A stretch of 64,000 nt of DNA from Sungkyunkwania multivorans (GTDB taxonomy: Bacteria; Bacteroidota; Bacteroidia; Flavobacteriales; Flavobacteriaceae). The notes beneath the pieces are model-generated. The model was given only the letters and a program-made list of their open reading frames with translations. It was not told where the DNA came from and did no database searches. The stretch spans positions 62,001 through 126,000 of the forward strand of contig NZ_JBHTJH010000003.1 of the NCBI RefSeq assembly GCF_042675645.1, given 5' to 3'. A program made the position numbers and the translations under genes. Positions 50,040 through 58,874 of the stretch are shown piece by piece. Within the stretch, counting starts at the first letter, position 1. Each line of letters starts with the position of its first letter.

Positions 50040-52349
50040 ATGGATAATATTTATTTGTTGATGATTATTGCGCTGGCCGTCTTGGCCATCGCAGATCTTG
50101 TGGTAGGAGTTAGCAACGATGCAGTGAACTTTCTGAACTCCGCCATTGGTTCTAAAGCGATCTCTTTTAGAACGATCATGATCGTTGCGAGTATCGGTAT
50201 TGCTTGTGGAGCCATTTTCTCGAGCGGGATGATGGAAGTAGCTCGGAAAGGAATTTTCAATCCAGGGATGTTCAATTTTGAGCAGATCATGTTCATCTTT
50301 ATGGCCGTAATGATCACAGATATTTTGTTGCTCGATTTCTTCAATACCTTAGGGATGCCGACCTCAACAACCGTATCTATCGTTTTTGAACTCTTAGGGG
50401 CTTCTGTCGCCATGGCATTGGTCGCCATTGGTGCAGACGGCGGAAACTTCGGAGATGTAGTCAATTATATCAATACCTCCAAGGCCTTACAGATAATTTC
50501 AGGAATTCTATTATCGGTCGTGGTCGCTTTTTCCATAGGTGCCATCGTACAATGGATTTCCCGTTTGTTGTTGTCCTATGATTTTGAAAAGAAAGCGAAA
50601 TGGGTAGGTGCCATTTTTGGCGGAATTGCCTTGACATCTATCGTTTATTTCATTTTGATGAAAGGTATCAAGGGCACAGCAATCGCCGGCGAAAGTTTCG
50701 ATATTATAGGTGGCGCAACCATTAAAGACTTCTTAGAGAATCAAGTATATTTTATTATCGCCGTTAGCTTGGTGTTATGGTCGATCATCTCTTACATATT
50801 GATCGCTTTTGTAAAAACAAATATCTATAAGCTGATCATTGGTGTAGGTACTTTTGCTCTTGCTTTGGCTTTTGCGGGGAACGACCTGGTAAACTTCATC
50901 GGGGTGCCAATAGCAGCTTACCAATCTTTTGATGCATGGTCAGCATCAGGAATCGCGGCTACAGAATTTAGCATGGACGTTCTAGCGAAAAAGGTTCCGA
51001 CTCCGACATTTTTGCTATTCATCTCTGGTATGGTCATGGTGGTGACATTATGGTTTTCGAAAAAGGCGCGCTATGTAGCTGAGACAGAAATTAACTTATC
51101 TAGAGAAGGAGAAGCCAGAGAGCGTTTTAATCCCAACTTCCTTTCAAGAGGATTGGTTCGTTTTACCATTTTTATGTCGAGAGGTCTATCATCTATCATT
51201 CCTGCTGGCGTAAAAGCAAATATGGACGAGAAATTCAAAAAGCCAGTTATTGCGCTTCCTAAAAATAAGACACATGAACTCCCTGCTTTTGACATGGTTC
51301 GTGCAGCTGTAAATCTTATGGTAGCCGGTATATTGATCTCTATCGCTACTTCGTACAAATTACCGCTGTCTACCACCTACGTCACTTTTATGGTGGCCAT
51401 GGGGACCTCTTTGGCCGACAGAGCTTGGGGCTCGGAAAGTGCCGTATACCGTGTTGCAGGGGTATTAAATGTTATCGGCGGTTGGTTTATGACGGCGATC
51501 GTCGCCTTTATCGCCGCGGGAACCATACTCGTTCTGATCAATTTTGGTAAAGGTGCCGCAATAGCGATACTATTGTTTGCCGCTATATTACTATTAGCGA
51601 GAAATTACATTGCGCATAAAAGAAAGTCAAAAGAAATAAAAGCCGAAGACCAATTGCAGCAAGCTGAGAGTAGCTCGGTTCAAGGAGTGATCCATGAAAG
51701 TGCCGATAATATTTCGGCCGTAGTCAATCGAGGAAATAAGATCTTGACCAATGCAATGAAAGGATTGGCAAGACAAGACCTTCCACTGTTAAAGAAGAAC
51801 AAGAAGAACATAGTGAAATTGTCCAATGAAATAGATGATCTAAGAGATAATATCTTCTATTTCATAAAGAATCTCGACGAATCTAGTATTGGAGCCAGTA
51901 ATTTCTACATCAATGTCCTGAGTTATTTACAAGATATGACGCAATCACTTGAATATATCTCTAAAGTGAGTCATAAACATGTGAATAATAATCACAAGAA
52001 ATTGACCTTCAGTCAAATAAAAGAGCTAAAAGAGGTCGATGATGCCTTAGAGAACCTTCTGAATCGCACCAAGGAAGCTTTCGACTCTCGTTCTTTTGAA
52101 CAAATTGGCGATATTCTCAATAACAAACAAGCCGTTTTTGAAATGGTGAAACAGAAGATCCAAAAGCAAGTGGAACGCACGCGTACTGAAGAGTCGAGCC
52201 CGAAGAATACCACCTTGTATTTTGGGCTACTCTTAGAGATCAAAGATCTTATTACTGCCATGATGAATCTTTTACAGGAATATCATAATGCTCATGATAG
52301 TTCTGTTGCGCCAGCGACGATAGAGAGTCTTCCAGTCGAAAAGGAGTGA
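50040..52349 (+). CDS. PiT-family phosphate transporter with PhoU-like tail
   Basis: 769 residues. Residues 1-510 are a PiT transporter with the duplicated signature: LVVGVSNDAVNFLNSAIGSK near 22 and FAGNDLVNFIGVPIAAYQSF near 280, in about ten to twelve helices. After a basic linker (about 520-545) comes a helical region, about 560-745, that resembles PhoU/DUF47 four-helix modules. PiT moves phosphate with a cation; the PhoU-like tail may regulate it. It follows the porin by 76 bases and lies 6.5 kb from phoBR. Confidence 0.93.
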   Translation: MDNIYLLMIIALAVLAIADLVVGVSNDAVNFLNSAIGSKAISFRTIMIVASIGIACGAIFSSGMMEVARKGIFNPGMFNFEQIMFIFMAVMITDILLLDFFNTLGMPTSTTVSIVFELLGASVAMALVAIGADGGNFGDVVNYINTSKALQIISGILLSVVVAFSIGAIVQWISRLLLSYDFEKKAKWVGAIFGGIALTSIVYFILMKGIKGTAIAGESFDIIGGATIKDFLENQVYFIIAVSLVLWSIISYILIAFVKTNIYKLIIGVGTFALALAFAGNDLVNFIGVPIAAYQSFDAWSASGIAATEFSMDVLAKKVPTPTFLLFISGMVMVVTLWFSKKARYVAETEINLSREGEARERFNPNFLSRGLVRFTIFMSRGLSSIIPAGVKANMDEKFKKPVIALPKNKTHELPAFDMVRAAVNLMVAGILISIATSYKLPLSTTYVTFMVAMGTSLADRAWGSESAVYRVAGVLNVIGGWFMTAIVAFIAAGTILVLINFGKGAAIAILLFAAILLLARNYIAHKRKSKEIKAEDQLQQAESSSVQGVIHESADNISAVVNRGNKILTNAMKGLARQDLPLLKKNKKNIVKLSNEIDDLRDNIFYFIKNLDESSIGASNFYINVLSYLQDMTQSLEYISKVSHKHVNNNHKKLTFSQIKELKEVDDALENLLNRTKEAFDSRSFEQIGDILNNKQAVFEMVKQKIQKQVERTRTEESSPKNTTLYFGLLLEIKDLITAMMNLLQEYHNAHDSSVAPATIESLPVEKE

Positions 52350-52553
52350 TCTTAATAAAAAGCAAAAAGGTGATGGAGCATTCCCTTTTACACAACCGAG
52401 TATCGTCAGGTGCATAGAGGTGTTTCTTAAATCTCTGGGATAAGGTGCGGCCACATGAACATATTCGGTTACGATTGACTTGGTATGTGACCAAATAGTT
52501 AAGAATACCTTGATTATCGTTCTCCCGACGTCCAAAACGCGACGAAGATTTCG
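52350..52553. other. Intergenic region without recognisable features
   Basis: About 200 bases after the PiT gene. Minus-strand reading frames here have no recognisable composition or start and are judged chance. No strong terminator hairpin was seen. Confidence 0.4.
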
Positions 52554-52561
52554 TATATTTG
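52554..52561 (+). promoter_or_regulatory. -7 box for the T9SS cargo gene
   Basis: TATATTTG, an exact -7 match, 31 bases before the ATG. The TTG within it is in frame with the gene and should not be taken as a start. Confidence 0.45.
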
Positions 52562-52591
52562 ATACAGTCTAATACACTAAATAATCAAACA

Positions 52592-54295
52592 ATGAAACGA
52601 AATTACTTTTTAGTGCTTATCACCCTCATGGTAAGTACATTGTCTTTTGGGCAAATTTGGACAGAGGACTTCGAATCGTACACGAACAATACCGGAATCC
52701 AAGGCCCTGGAGTTACCAACTCTGGAGATTATCCAGCAGGTGTGACCAAATGGACGCTCGATGCTACCAACGCAAACATGACCGCAACCTCAGATTGGGC
52801 ATGGACCGAAACGGGTGTTTTCAGTTTTAGGGATACTGACGGCACAGGAGGAGTTATCTGGGAATCTGAATCCATTGATATTTCAGGAGCTACAGGTCCT
52901 GTAACTTTTCAGCTTACAGCCTCTAATAATGCTGGTGGTTTTGAACCCCTTGACTTTTATGATGTTTCCTATAGTATTGATGGAAGTCCTTTTACACTCA
53001 TCCAAAACTGGAATGGCCTAGGTGATGCGACACATACCATCTTAGGAGAATCCGGAGGTGCTGATTGGAATACCGTAGAGACCATCCAACAAGCCGGAAT
53101 CACGGGAAGCACCTTACAGATCCGAGTACAAGTTTTGGTCAATGCAGGAGCGGAACAATTCTTTTTAGATGATATTTCCGTCTTTGAAGGAACTCCTCCT
53201 CCGAGCATCACTATCACCAACCCAGCGGATATGACCGTATTCGCTCCAGGCACGACGAATGTGAATTTGGAATATGTGACGGCGAACTTGGTTGGAGGTG
53301 AAACTGTGAATGTCACGGTAAACGGAAATACCACAAACGGTGTTTCTAGTCCTTTTCCAATCGCCACCGCCGATGGACAAACCTATAACGTCACTGCCGA
53401 TCTTCTTGATTCAGGAAGCATGGTTGTCGATACGCAATCCATCTCCTTCAGTGTAGCTTCTGCCACGGCTGCCGCGAACATTGCTGCAGTAAGAGCTGGT
53501 GCTATCGACCAATATTTTACCTTGACCAATGAGGTGTTTGTGAATTTTGTAGCAGGAAACTCGAGGAACCAGATCTTCATTGCAGACGCCTCTGGCGCCA
53601 TTCTCATCGATGATCCTTCTGGAGTGATCACTACCACTTACAATACTGGAGATGGAATTACTGGTCTCACTGGACAACTTTCTCAGTTTGGTAACATTTT
53701 TCAATTTAGACCATCTCAGGACCCTGGTGCTGCAACAACTACAGGAAATCCACTCGTTACCGTTTCTGCGACGATCTTGGATATTTTGAATAACTTCAAT
53801 AATTACGACTCTAGTTTGGTAGAAATAGCGGATGTCACCTTTGCTGATGCCGGAATGACCTTTGCAAACTCTACCAATTACAGTATTTCTGACCCATCGG
53901 CAAGAGCTGCCACCACATTAAGAACACAATTTGCCGCGGCTGGCCTGGACGGACAGACCATTCCGACAGGGCCTACACCGATCCGTGTATTGGTAGGTGA
54001 ATTTAGTGGCACACCACAGGTATATCCTGCTTCGGTTGGAGGTATCTTGTCTAATGAATCTTTTGATGCAGGTGAACTTCGCATCTATCCGATCCCTGCA
54101 AAACAATATGTGAACATCTTTACTACAAGAGGGTTGGACGTGCAAGTACAGGTATATAGTATTCTTGGCAAGAAAGTACTCGAAAGCTCAATCGCTGACA
54201 ACAGGTTGAATATTGGGTCGCTCGCCACTGGAATTTATATTCTTAGAGTCACAGAAGAGAATAAGACCGCTACGAGAAAATTGATCGTAGAATAA
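52592..54295 (+). CDS. Secreted protein with T9SS type A sorting domain
   Basis: 567 residues. Signal peptide to about SFG (21), a beta-sandwich resembling a laminin-G or choice-of-anchor domain (about 22-200, starting IWTEDFESYTNNTGIQGPG), a Big/Ig-like linker (IMVTNPADMTVFAPG type), a second beta domain with IFIADASGAILIDDPSG and an OB-like look (about 300-480), and the C-terminal sorting domain (ELRIYPIPAKQYVNIFTTRG). It is exported through T9SS. Substrate unknown; no enzyme motif found. Confidence 0.85.
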   Translation: MKRNYFLVLITLMVSTLSFGQIWTEDFESYTNNTGIQGPGVTNSGDYPAGVTKWTLDATNANMTATSDWAWTETGVFSFRDTDGTGGVIWESESIDISGATGPVTFQLTASNNAGGFEPLDFYDVSYSIDGSPFTLIQNWNGLGDATHTILGESGGADWNTVETIQQAGITGSTLQIRVQVLVNAGAEQFFLDDISVFEGTPPPSITITNPADMTVFAPGTTNVNLEYVTANLVGGETVNVTVNGNTTNGVSSPFPIATADGQTYNVTADLLDSGSMVVDTQSISFSVASATAAANIAAVRAGAIDQYFTLTNEVFVNFVAGNSRNQIFIADASGAILIDDPSGVITTTYNTGDGITGLTGQLSQFGNIFQFRPSQDPGAATTTGNPLVTVSATILDILNNFNNYDSSLVEIADVTFADAGMTFANSTNYSISDPSARAATTLRTQFAAAGLDGQTIPTGPTPIRVLVGEFSGTPQVYPASVGGILSNESFDAGELRIYPIPAKQYVNIFTTRGLDVQVQVYSILGKKVLESSIADNRLNIGSLATGIYILRVTEENKTATRKLIVE

Positions 54296-54315
54296 TATAA
54301 TTCACATATCATGAG

Positions 54316-54345
54316 AAAGCGTCCTTTTAGGGCGCTTTTCTTTTT
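54316..54345 (+). terminator. Terminator of the T9SS cargo gene
   Basis: The stem AAAGCGTCC/GGGCGCTTT (one wobble) with loop TTTTA is followed by TCTTTTTTT. The next promoter's -7 box begins seven bases further on. Confidence 0.8.
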
Positions 54346-54351
54346 TTGAGC

Positions 54352-54359
54352 TACTTTTG
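54352..54359 (+). promoter_or_regulatory. -7 box for the LuxE-family gene
   Basis: TACTTTTG, an exact -7 match, ends seven bases before the ATG at 54366. Transcription may start at or next to the start codon, giving a leaderless message. Confidence 0.5.
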
Positions 54360-54365
54360 CAATGC

Positions 54366-55343
54366 ATGGATCCGAGCGATATATTTAACATACGATCAGA
54401 TGAGGAATTCAATCGACTAACCCTCGATATCTTTAAGTATCAGCACGAAAACAATGATGTTTATCGTTCCTTTTGTGACCTCTTGTATGTTCACCCAAGC
54501 GATGTGAGTAAGATCGAAGACATTCCCTTTCTTCCCATAGAATTCTTCAAGTCGCGCGAAGTTCTCTCTTCAACAAAAAATACTCAGAAGACCTTTACCA
54601 GTAGCGGAACAACAGGGAATACCACGAGTAAGCACCATGTAATTGATATACAACTCTATGAAACGAGTTATTTGAAAGGGTTCGAGCATTTTTATGGCAA
54701 TGTCGAAGACTATACGATATTGGCACTACTCCCCTCCTACCTAGAACGCGAGGGTTCTTCGTTGATATATATGGTTCAAGATCTCATTGAACGTTCCAAA
54801 AATAAGGATAGCGGATTCTACCTCAACAATTTGTCCGCTTTAAATGAAAAACTCAGCGCATTGGAGGCCTCGAGAAAAAAGATATTGCTCATCGGCGTGT
54901 CCTTTGCATTATTGGACCTTATTGAAAAGTATCAATTTCAACTAGAACATACCTTTGTCATGGAAACAGGTGGTATGAAAGGGCGAAGAAAGGAGTTGAT
55001 CCGCACAGAGCTTCACCAACTACTGAAAAAAGGTTTTGGTCTTGATAAAATACATTCGGAATATGGAATGACGGAGCTATTATCCCAGGCCTATTCTAAA
55101 GGAGAGGGAATTTTTAAGTGCCCCCCATGGATGAAAATATTGATCAGAGACCCTCAAGATCCGCGCTCCATCCAACCATCGAACAAGACGGGTGGCATCA
55201 ATGTGATCGACCTTGCCAACTTCAACTCTTGCTCCTTTATCGCAACACAAGACCTTGGAAAGATCTATGAGGATGGCGAATTTGAGGTGGTAGGCCGATT
55301 TGACCATGCCGACATCCGAGGTTGCAATCTGATGGTGCTATAG
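54366..55343 (+). CDS. LuxE-family acyl-protein synthetase, stand-alone
   Basis: 325 residues from the ATG. The adenylate-forming signature is TFTSSGTTGNTTSKHH near residue 75, with EYGMTELLSQAYSKG near 225 and a C-terminal GRFDHADIRGCN. It resembles LuxE, which activates fatty acids for the luciferase aldehyde cycle, but neither LuxC nor LuxD is nearby. In other Bacteroidota relatives are annotated as acyltransferases in surface or polyketide pathways. Substrate unknown; soluble, cytoplasmic. Confidence 0.85.
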   Translation: MDPSDIFNIRSDEEFNRLTLDIFKYQHENNDVYRSFCDLLYVHPSDVSKIEDIPFLPIEFFKSREVLSSTKNTQKTFTSSGTTGNTTSKHHVIDIQLYETSYLKGFEHFYGNVEDYTILALLPSYLEREGSSLIYMVQDLIERSKNKDSGFYLNNLSALNEKLSALEASRKKILLIGVSFALLDLIEKYQFQLEHTFVMETGGMKGRRKELIRTELHQLLKKGFGLDKIHSEYGMTELLSQAYSKGEGIFKCPPWMKILIRDPQDPRSIQPSNKTGGINVIDLANFNSCSFIATQDLGKIYEDGEFEVVGRFDHADIRGCNLMVL

Positions 55344-55394
55344 CAAGGTATCGCATTGTAAGGCTACGCTCTTCATTTCGACCAATCTAAATAA

Positions 55395-55402
55395 TACCTT
55401 TG
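55395..55402 (+). promoter_or_regulatory. -7 box for the YHS gene
   Basis: TACCTTTG, an exact -7 match, with the ATG only three bases after it. A leaderless transcript is likely. Confidence 0.5.
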
Positions 55403-55404
55403 CT

Positions 55405-55842
55405 ATGAAATTTTCAATTATTGCCTTCTTGCTCGTAGGCTATGCTTTTGGCCAAACGGACATCTATCAGAAAAGAGGTTATGCGATAGGGGGTTATGAT
55501 ATCGTATCCTACTTTGATGGCGTCGTTAAAGAAGGTGACAAAGCCCTTAGTTCAGAGTTCAATAAGGTTACCTTTTTATTTTCTTCGAAGGAAAATCTAG
55601 AAAAGTTTACTGCTGAGCCTGAAAGATACCTTCCCGAATATGGTGGATTTTGCGCGTATGGTGTCGCTTTGAATAAGAAAGTGAAGGTCGATCCAAAAAC
55701 TTATGAGATCAGAGATGGAAAGCTCTATCTTTTTTATAATAGCTGGGGAATGAATACCCTGACGCGTTGGCAAAAAGCAAACCCAGATAGCCTGAAATTA
55801 GTCGCTGACAAAAATTGGGAAAAGATAAAAGGAAAAGGCTAA
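55405..55842 (+). CDS. Secreted YHS-domain protein
   Basis: 145 residues. Short signal peptide to about GYAFGQ (17). The YHS core reads AIGGYDIVSYF and, near the end of the domain, YGGFCAYGVALNKKVKVDP, with the single conserved cysteine. YHS domains bind metal in copper/heavy-metal ATPases and related secreted proteins. Lies alone; a strong terminator follows. Confidence 0.88.
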   Translation: MKFSIIAFLLVGYAFGQTDIYQKRGYAIGGYDIVSYFDGVVKEGDKALSSEFNKVTFLFSSKENLEKFTAEPERYLPEYGGFCAYGVALNKKVKVDPKTYEIRDGKLYLFYNSWGMNTLTRWQKANPDSLKLVADKNWEKIKGKG

Positions 55843-55884
55843 TTTTTTCATGTTTGACTGTTTTTTAAGGTTATTAGCCGAAAG

Positions 55885-55919
55885 AACCCCGTCATAGAAA
55901 TGATGGGGTTTCTTTTTTA
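55885..55919 (+). terminator. Terminator after the YHS gene
   Basis: The stem AACCCCGTCAT/ATGATGGGGTT with a four-base loop is followed by TCTTTTTTAG. Flanking genes converge; the minus-strand side lacks a T-run. Confidence 0.8.
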
Positions 55920-55929
55920 GCATTTGCGA

Positions 55930-56292
55930 TCAACGATCGATCACTTGTGAAACCGCTTCCTTATCATCATTGAATATCATGACAGCTCCAGCCGTAAAAA
56001 CGGCTCCCAAACCTATCATTTTAAAAGGCGAAAGTCTTTTTCTCTTTATTTCAGCTATCTCAATTATCGGAAACTTCACAAGGGTCGCATTTCGGGTCTT
56101 CGCGATGATGGTGTCGTTCATGACCTCTTCTACCAGCACATCCCACTGCTTTCCCTGTTTCAATATGAATCTATATGCCTTTCCCGACTGGATATCTTCA
56201 TCAGCTTTATGCTCTAGCACCTTATATGAATAGCATCCTTGCAAAAGAAAGCATCCACAGAAAAGCACTTTGATAACACCTCTATACCTCAT
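55930..56292 (-). CDS. Small lipoprotein, unknown function
   Basis: 120 residues. The signal ends in a lipobox, LLQGCYSY, near residue 20. The mature part begins with a beta-rich segment (YRFILKQGKQWDVLVEEVMNDTIIAK) and there is a hydrophobic stretch near 94-108 (MIGLGAVFTAGAVMIF), so it may have a membrane-associated C-terminus. Seen often in Bacteroidota as an unnamed family. No function known. It may follow tyrS in one transcript (37-base gap). Confidence 0.65.
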   Translation of the reverse strand: MRYRGVIKVLFCGCFLLQGCYSYKVLEHKADEDIQSGKAYRFILKQGKQWDVLVEEVMNDTIIAKTRNATLVKFPIIEIAEIKRKRLSPFKMIGLGAVFTAGAVMIFNDDKEAVSQVIDR

Positions 56293-56329
56293 CCGTTCTG
56301 AATACCGATATCTGAATATATTTTGAACA

Positions 56330-57625
56330 CTATTCGACGCTTAATAAATAGTAATTTTTCTTTCCGCGTTGTAGTAGCACAAATTTGTCGTTGATCAAAT
56401 CTTCCTCAGTGATGATGTGATCCTCCTTTACCTTTTCTTTATTAACAGAGATCGAGTTCTGTTTCAACTCGCGCCTTGCGGCTCCATTTGAATCTAGGAA
56501 ACCTGTCTTGGCCGCTAGGGCCCCTATCATGTCCAATCCATTTAAAATTTCCTCACGTGAAACCGCTGCTTGCGGCACGCCATCAAAAACATCTAAAAAT
56601 GTCTGTTCGTCCAACTTCTTTAAATCTTCGGAGGTAGATTTTCCGAATAATATGTTGGATGCTCGGATGGCATTTTCCAGATCTTCCTCAGAATGAACCA
56701 TCTTGGTCACCTCCTCGGCAACCTTCTTCTGCAATACACGCAAATGTGGCGCCTCTTTATGTTCTGTAATCAAAGCATCGACCTCTTCCTTTGTTAAAAA
56801 AGTAAAGATCTTGATATAATTTTCGGCATCTTCATCAGAAGCATTTAACCAATATTGGTAGAACTTATAAGGGGAAGTACGCTCTTTGTCTAACCAAACA
56901 TTGCCGCCTTCGGTCTTTCCAAACTTGGTGCCATCTGCCTTGGTGATCAATGGACAGGTGATGGCGTATGCCTTCCCTCCTAATTTCCGTCGGATCAATT
57001 CTGTTCCTGTAGTGATGTTCCCCCATTGATCGCTACCTCCCATTTGAAGCTTACAGTTCTTCTCATTATATAGGTGAAGAAAATCATATCCTTGGAATAG
57101 CTGATAGGTAAATTCTGTAAAAGACATCCCCACATTAGATTCGGAAGAAAGACGCTTCTTCACAGAATCCTTCGCCATCATATAATTAACGGTCAAATGC
57201 TTTCCGACATCGCGTACAAAATCGATCAGCGAAAATTCTTTCATCCAATCGTAATTGTTCACCAATTCTGCTGCATTCTCTTCCTCGCTGTCAAAATCCA
57301 AGAAACGCTCTAGCTGTGTTTTGATACCACTGATATTCTTTGCCAAGGTGGCCTCGTCGAGCAGGTTTCGCTCATCAGATTTACCGGAGGGGTCACCTAT
57401 CATCCCAGTAGCACCACCGACCAATGCGATGGGCTTATGTCCGGCTCGCTGAAAGTGCATGAGGATCATGATCTGCACCAAGCTACCAATATGTAGCGAA
57501 TCGGCAGTAGGATCGAAGCCGATATAACCGGCTGTTGATTCTTTTAGCAATTGTTCTTCGGTATCTGGCATGATGTCGTGCAACATCCCTCTCCACCGTA
57601 ATTCTTCAACAAAATTTGTTGGCAT
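56330..57625 (-). CDS. tyrS: Tyrosyl-tRNA synthetase
   Basis: 431 residues charging tRNA-Tyr. The class I HIGH motif is DPTADSLHIGSLVQI near residue 35, the tyrosine-binding QGYDFLHLY and GGSDQWGNITTG follow, and KFGKTEGG near 235 is the KMSKS loop. The C-terminal S4-like RNA-binding domain (EDLINDKFVLLQRGKKNYYLLSVE) is at the end. Bacterial TyrRS length. A 148-base leader precedes it. Confidence 0.98.
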   Translation of the reverse strand: MPTNFVEELRWRGMLHDIMPDTEEQLLKESTAGYIGFDPTADSLHIGSLVQIMILMHFQRAGHKPIALVGGATGMIGDPSGKSDERNLLDEATLAKNISGIKTQLERFLDFDSEEENAAELVNNYDWMKEFSLIDFVRDVGKHLTVNYMMAKDSVKKRLSSESNVGMSFTEFTYQLFQGYDFLHLYNEKNCKLQMGGSDQWGNITTGTELIRRKLGGKAYAITCPLITKADGTKFGKTEGGNVWLDKERTSPYKFYQYWLNASDEDAENYIKIFTFLTKEEVDALITEHKEAPHLRVLQKKVAEEVTKMVHSEEDLENAIRASNILFGKSTSEDLKKLDEQTFLDVFDGVPQAAVSREEILNGLDMIGALAAKTGFLDSNGAARRELKQNSISVNKEKVKEDHIITEEDLINDKFVLLQRGKKNYYLLSVE

Positions 57626-57785
57626 CTTTATAGGTTTTAAATGATACTATCGAAGCTGAAAATTCCGCAAAAAAAACGAGATTGCCGCCTGAACGAACGG
57701 GCAGGAGCCCAGCTATCTTTTTTAAATTCCAGGTCGCTGCCATGGTCTTCAAAACAGCGTTTCAAGAATAAACAGCGCAAAGATA
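57626..57785 (-). promoter_or_regulatory. Leader and -7 box of tyrS
   Basis: TATCTTTG on the minus strand at 57778-57785 is an exact -7 match, giving a leader of about 148 bases. It contains a GC-rich imperfect hairpin (CCTGCCC/GTTCAGG region, 57682-57706) and a run of eight Ts. No T-box specifier or ACCA antiterminator pairing was recognised. Function of the leader unknown. Confidence 0.35.
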
Positions 57786-57860
57786 ACAATTCGCCCTTTT
57801 GGGGATTAGAAAAGCGGGGCAAATATGATTTCGTCCTAACTATTTTAATATTTTAGCAGC

Positions 57861-58865
57861 ATGATATTGGTAACTGGAGGCACAGGACTAGTAGGTTCGC
57901 ATTTATTGCTCGATCTCACAAAGCAAGATATAAGGGTTAGAGCGACTTACAGAAATCCAGAGAAGCTAGAACAGGTAAAGGAGGTGTTTTCATTTTATTC
58001 AGAAAATGTCGATCAGCTGTTTGCCCTTATCGAATGGGTGAAAGCCGATATTACCGATATCCCTTCACTGAAGCCTTGTTTTGAAGGGATAACGAAAGTT
58101 TATCATTGCGCCGCACTGATTTCTTTTGACCCCAATGACTACGATAAATTGAAGAAGACCAATATCGAGGGCACTGCCAATATCGTAAATCTTAGTATTT
58201 CTCAGCGGGTAGAAAAATTATGTTATGTAAGCTCTATCGCTGCACTTGGCGAAAAGCGAGACGGCCAGTTCATCACCGAAGAAGCTACCTGGAACGTCGA
58301 AGCGGACAACGATTGTTATGCCATTTCTAAATACGGAGCAGAAATTGAGGTATGGCGAGGAAGCCAAGAGGGATTGAATATGGCCATCGTAAATCCCGGA
58401 GTGATCATAGGCGCAGGGTTTTGGGATTCTCCGAGTGGTCAACTTTTTACCGCGGCAGCAAGAGGATTTAAGTACAAAGTTCCAGGAGTGACGGGCTATG
58501 CGGATGTAAAAGATGTGTGCAAAGCACTTTTGATGCTCATGGAAAGTAACAAACAGAACGAGCGTTATATCTTGGTGGCAGAGAATCGAAGTTTTGAAAG
58601 TATATGTAAAAAGATCGCTGTAGAATGCGACAGCGAACCTCCATCTATCACTCTTAAGAATTGGATGATACAACTGGCCTGGCGATTGGATTGGTTTCGC
58701 CATTTTGTATTTCGTAAAAAGAGAAGATTAACCAAACAGCTCACACATACCGCATGGTCTCTTACATATTTCAGTAACGAAAAGATAACAAAGGCCTTGA
58801 ATTTCAATTTCAATCCGATAGACGATACGATCGAAGAGGTCGCCGCGAAACTAATGAAGGATTAG
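57861..58865 (+). CDS. NAD-dependent epimerase/dehydratase (extended SDR)
   Basis: 334 residues. The Rossmann start is MILVTGGTGLVGSHLLLDL (TGxxGxxG). The active-site Tyr-x3-Lys is YAISKYGAE near residue 153. The C-terminal basic stretch FRHFVFRKKRRLTKQ near 287 is unusual and may associate with the membrane or nucleic acid. Family members include dihydroflavonol-4-reductase-like enzymes. Substrate not predictable. Convergent with DUF4296. Confidence 0.9.
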   Translation: MILVTGGTGLVGSHLLLDLTKQDIRVRATYRNPEKLEQVKEVFSFYSENVDQLFALIEWVKADITDIPSLKPCFEGITKVYHCAALISFDPNDYDKLKKTNIEGTANIVNLSISQRVEKLCYVSSIAALGEKRDGQFITEEATWNVEADNDCYAISKYGAEIEVWRGSQEGLNMAIVNPGVIIGAGFWDSPSGQLFTAAARGFKYKVPGVTGYADVKDVCKALLMLMESNKQNERYILVAENRSFESICKKIAVECDSEPPSITLKNWMIQLAWRLDWFRHFVFRKKRRLTKQLTHTAWSLTYFSNEKITKALNFNFNPIDDTIEEVAAKLMKD

Positions 58866-58874
58866 TGATTACAA

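Noticed and set aside
52252..52535. Two overlapping minus-strand reading frames after the PiT gene
   Set aside because: They overlap the end of a conserved gene, have no recognised family and lack any start or promoter support; chance frames.
57626..57785. T-box riboswitch in front of tyrS
   Set aside because: No specifier loop, antiterminator bulge or tyrosine codon pairing was recognised, and T-boxes are rare in this phylum.
57637..57856. Short reading frames on both strands in the tyrS leader
   Set aside because: Low-complexity composition, opposite strands over the same bases, and no homology recognised; treated as leader sequence.
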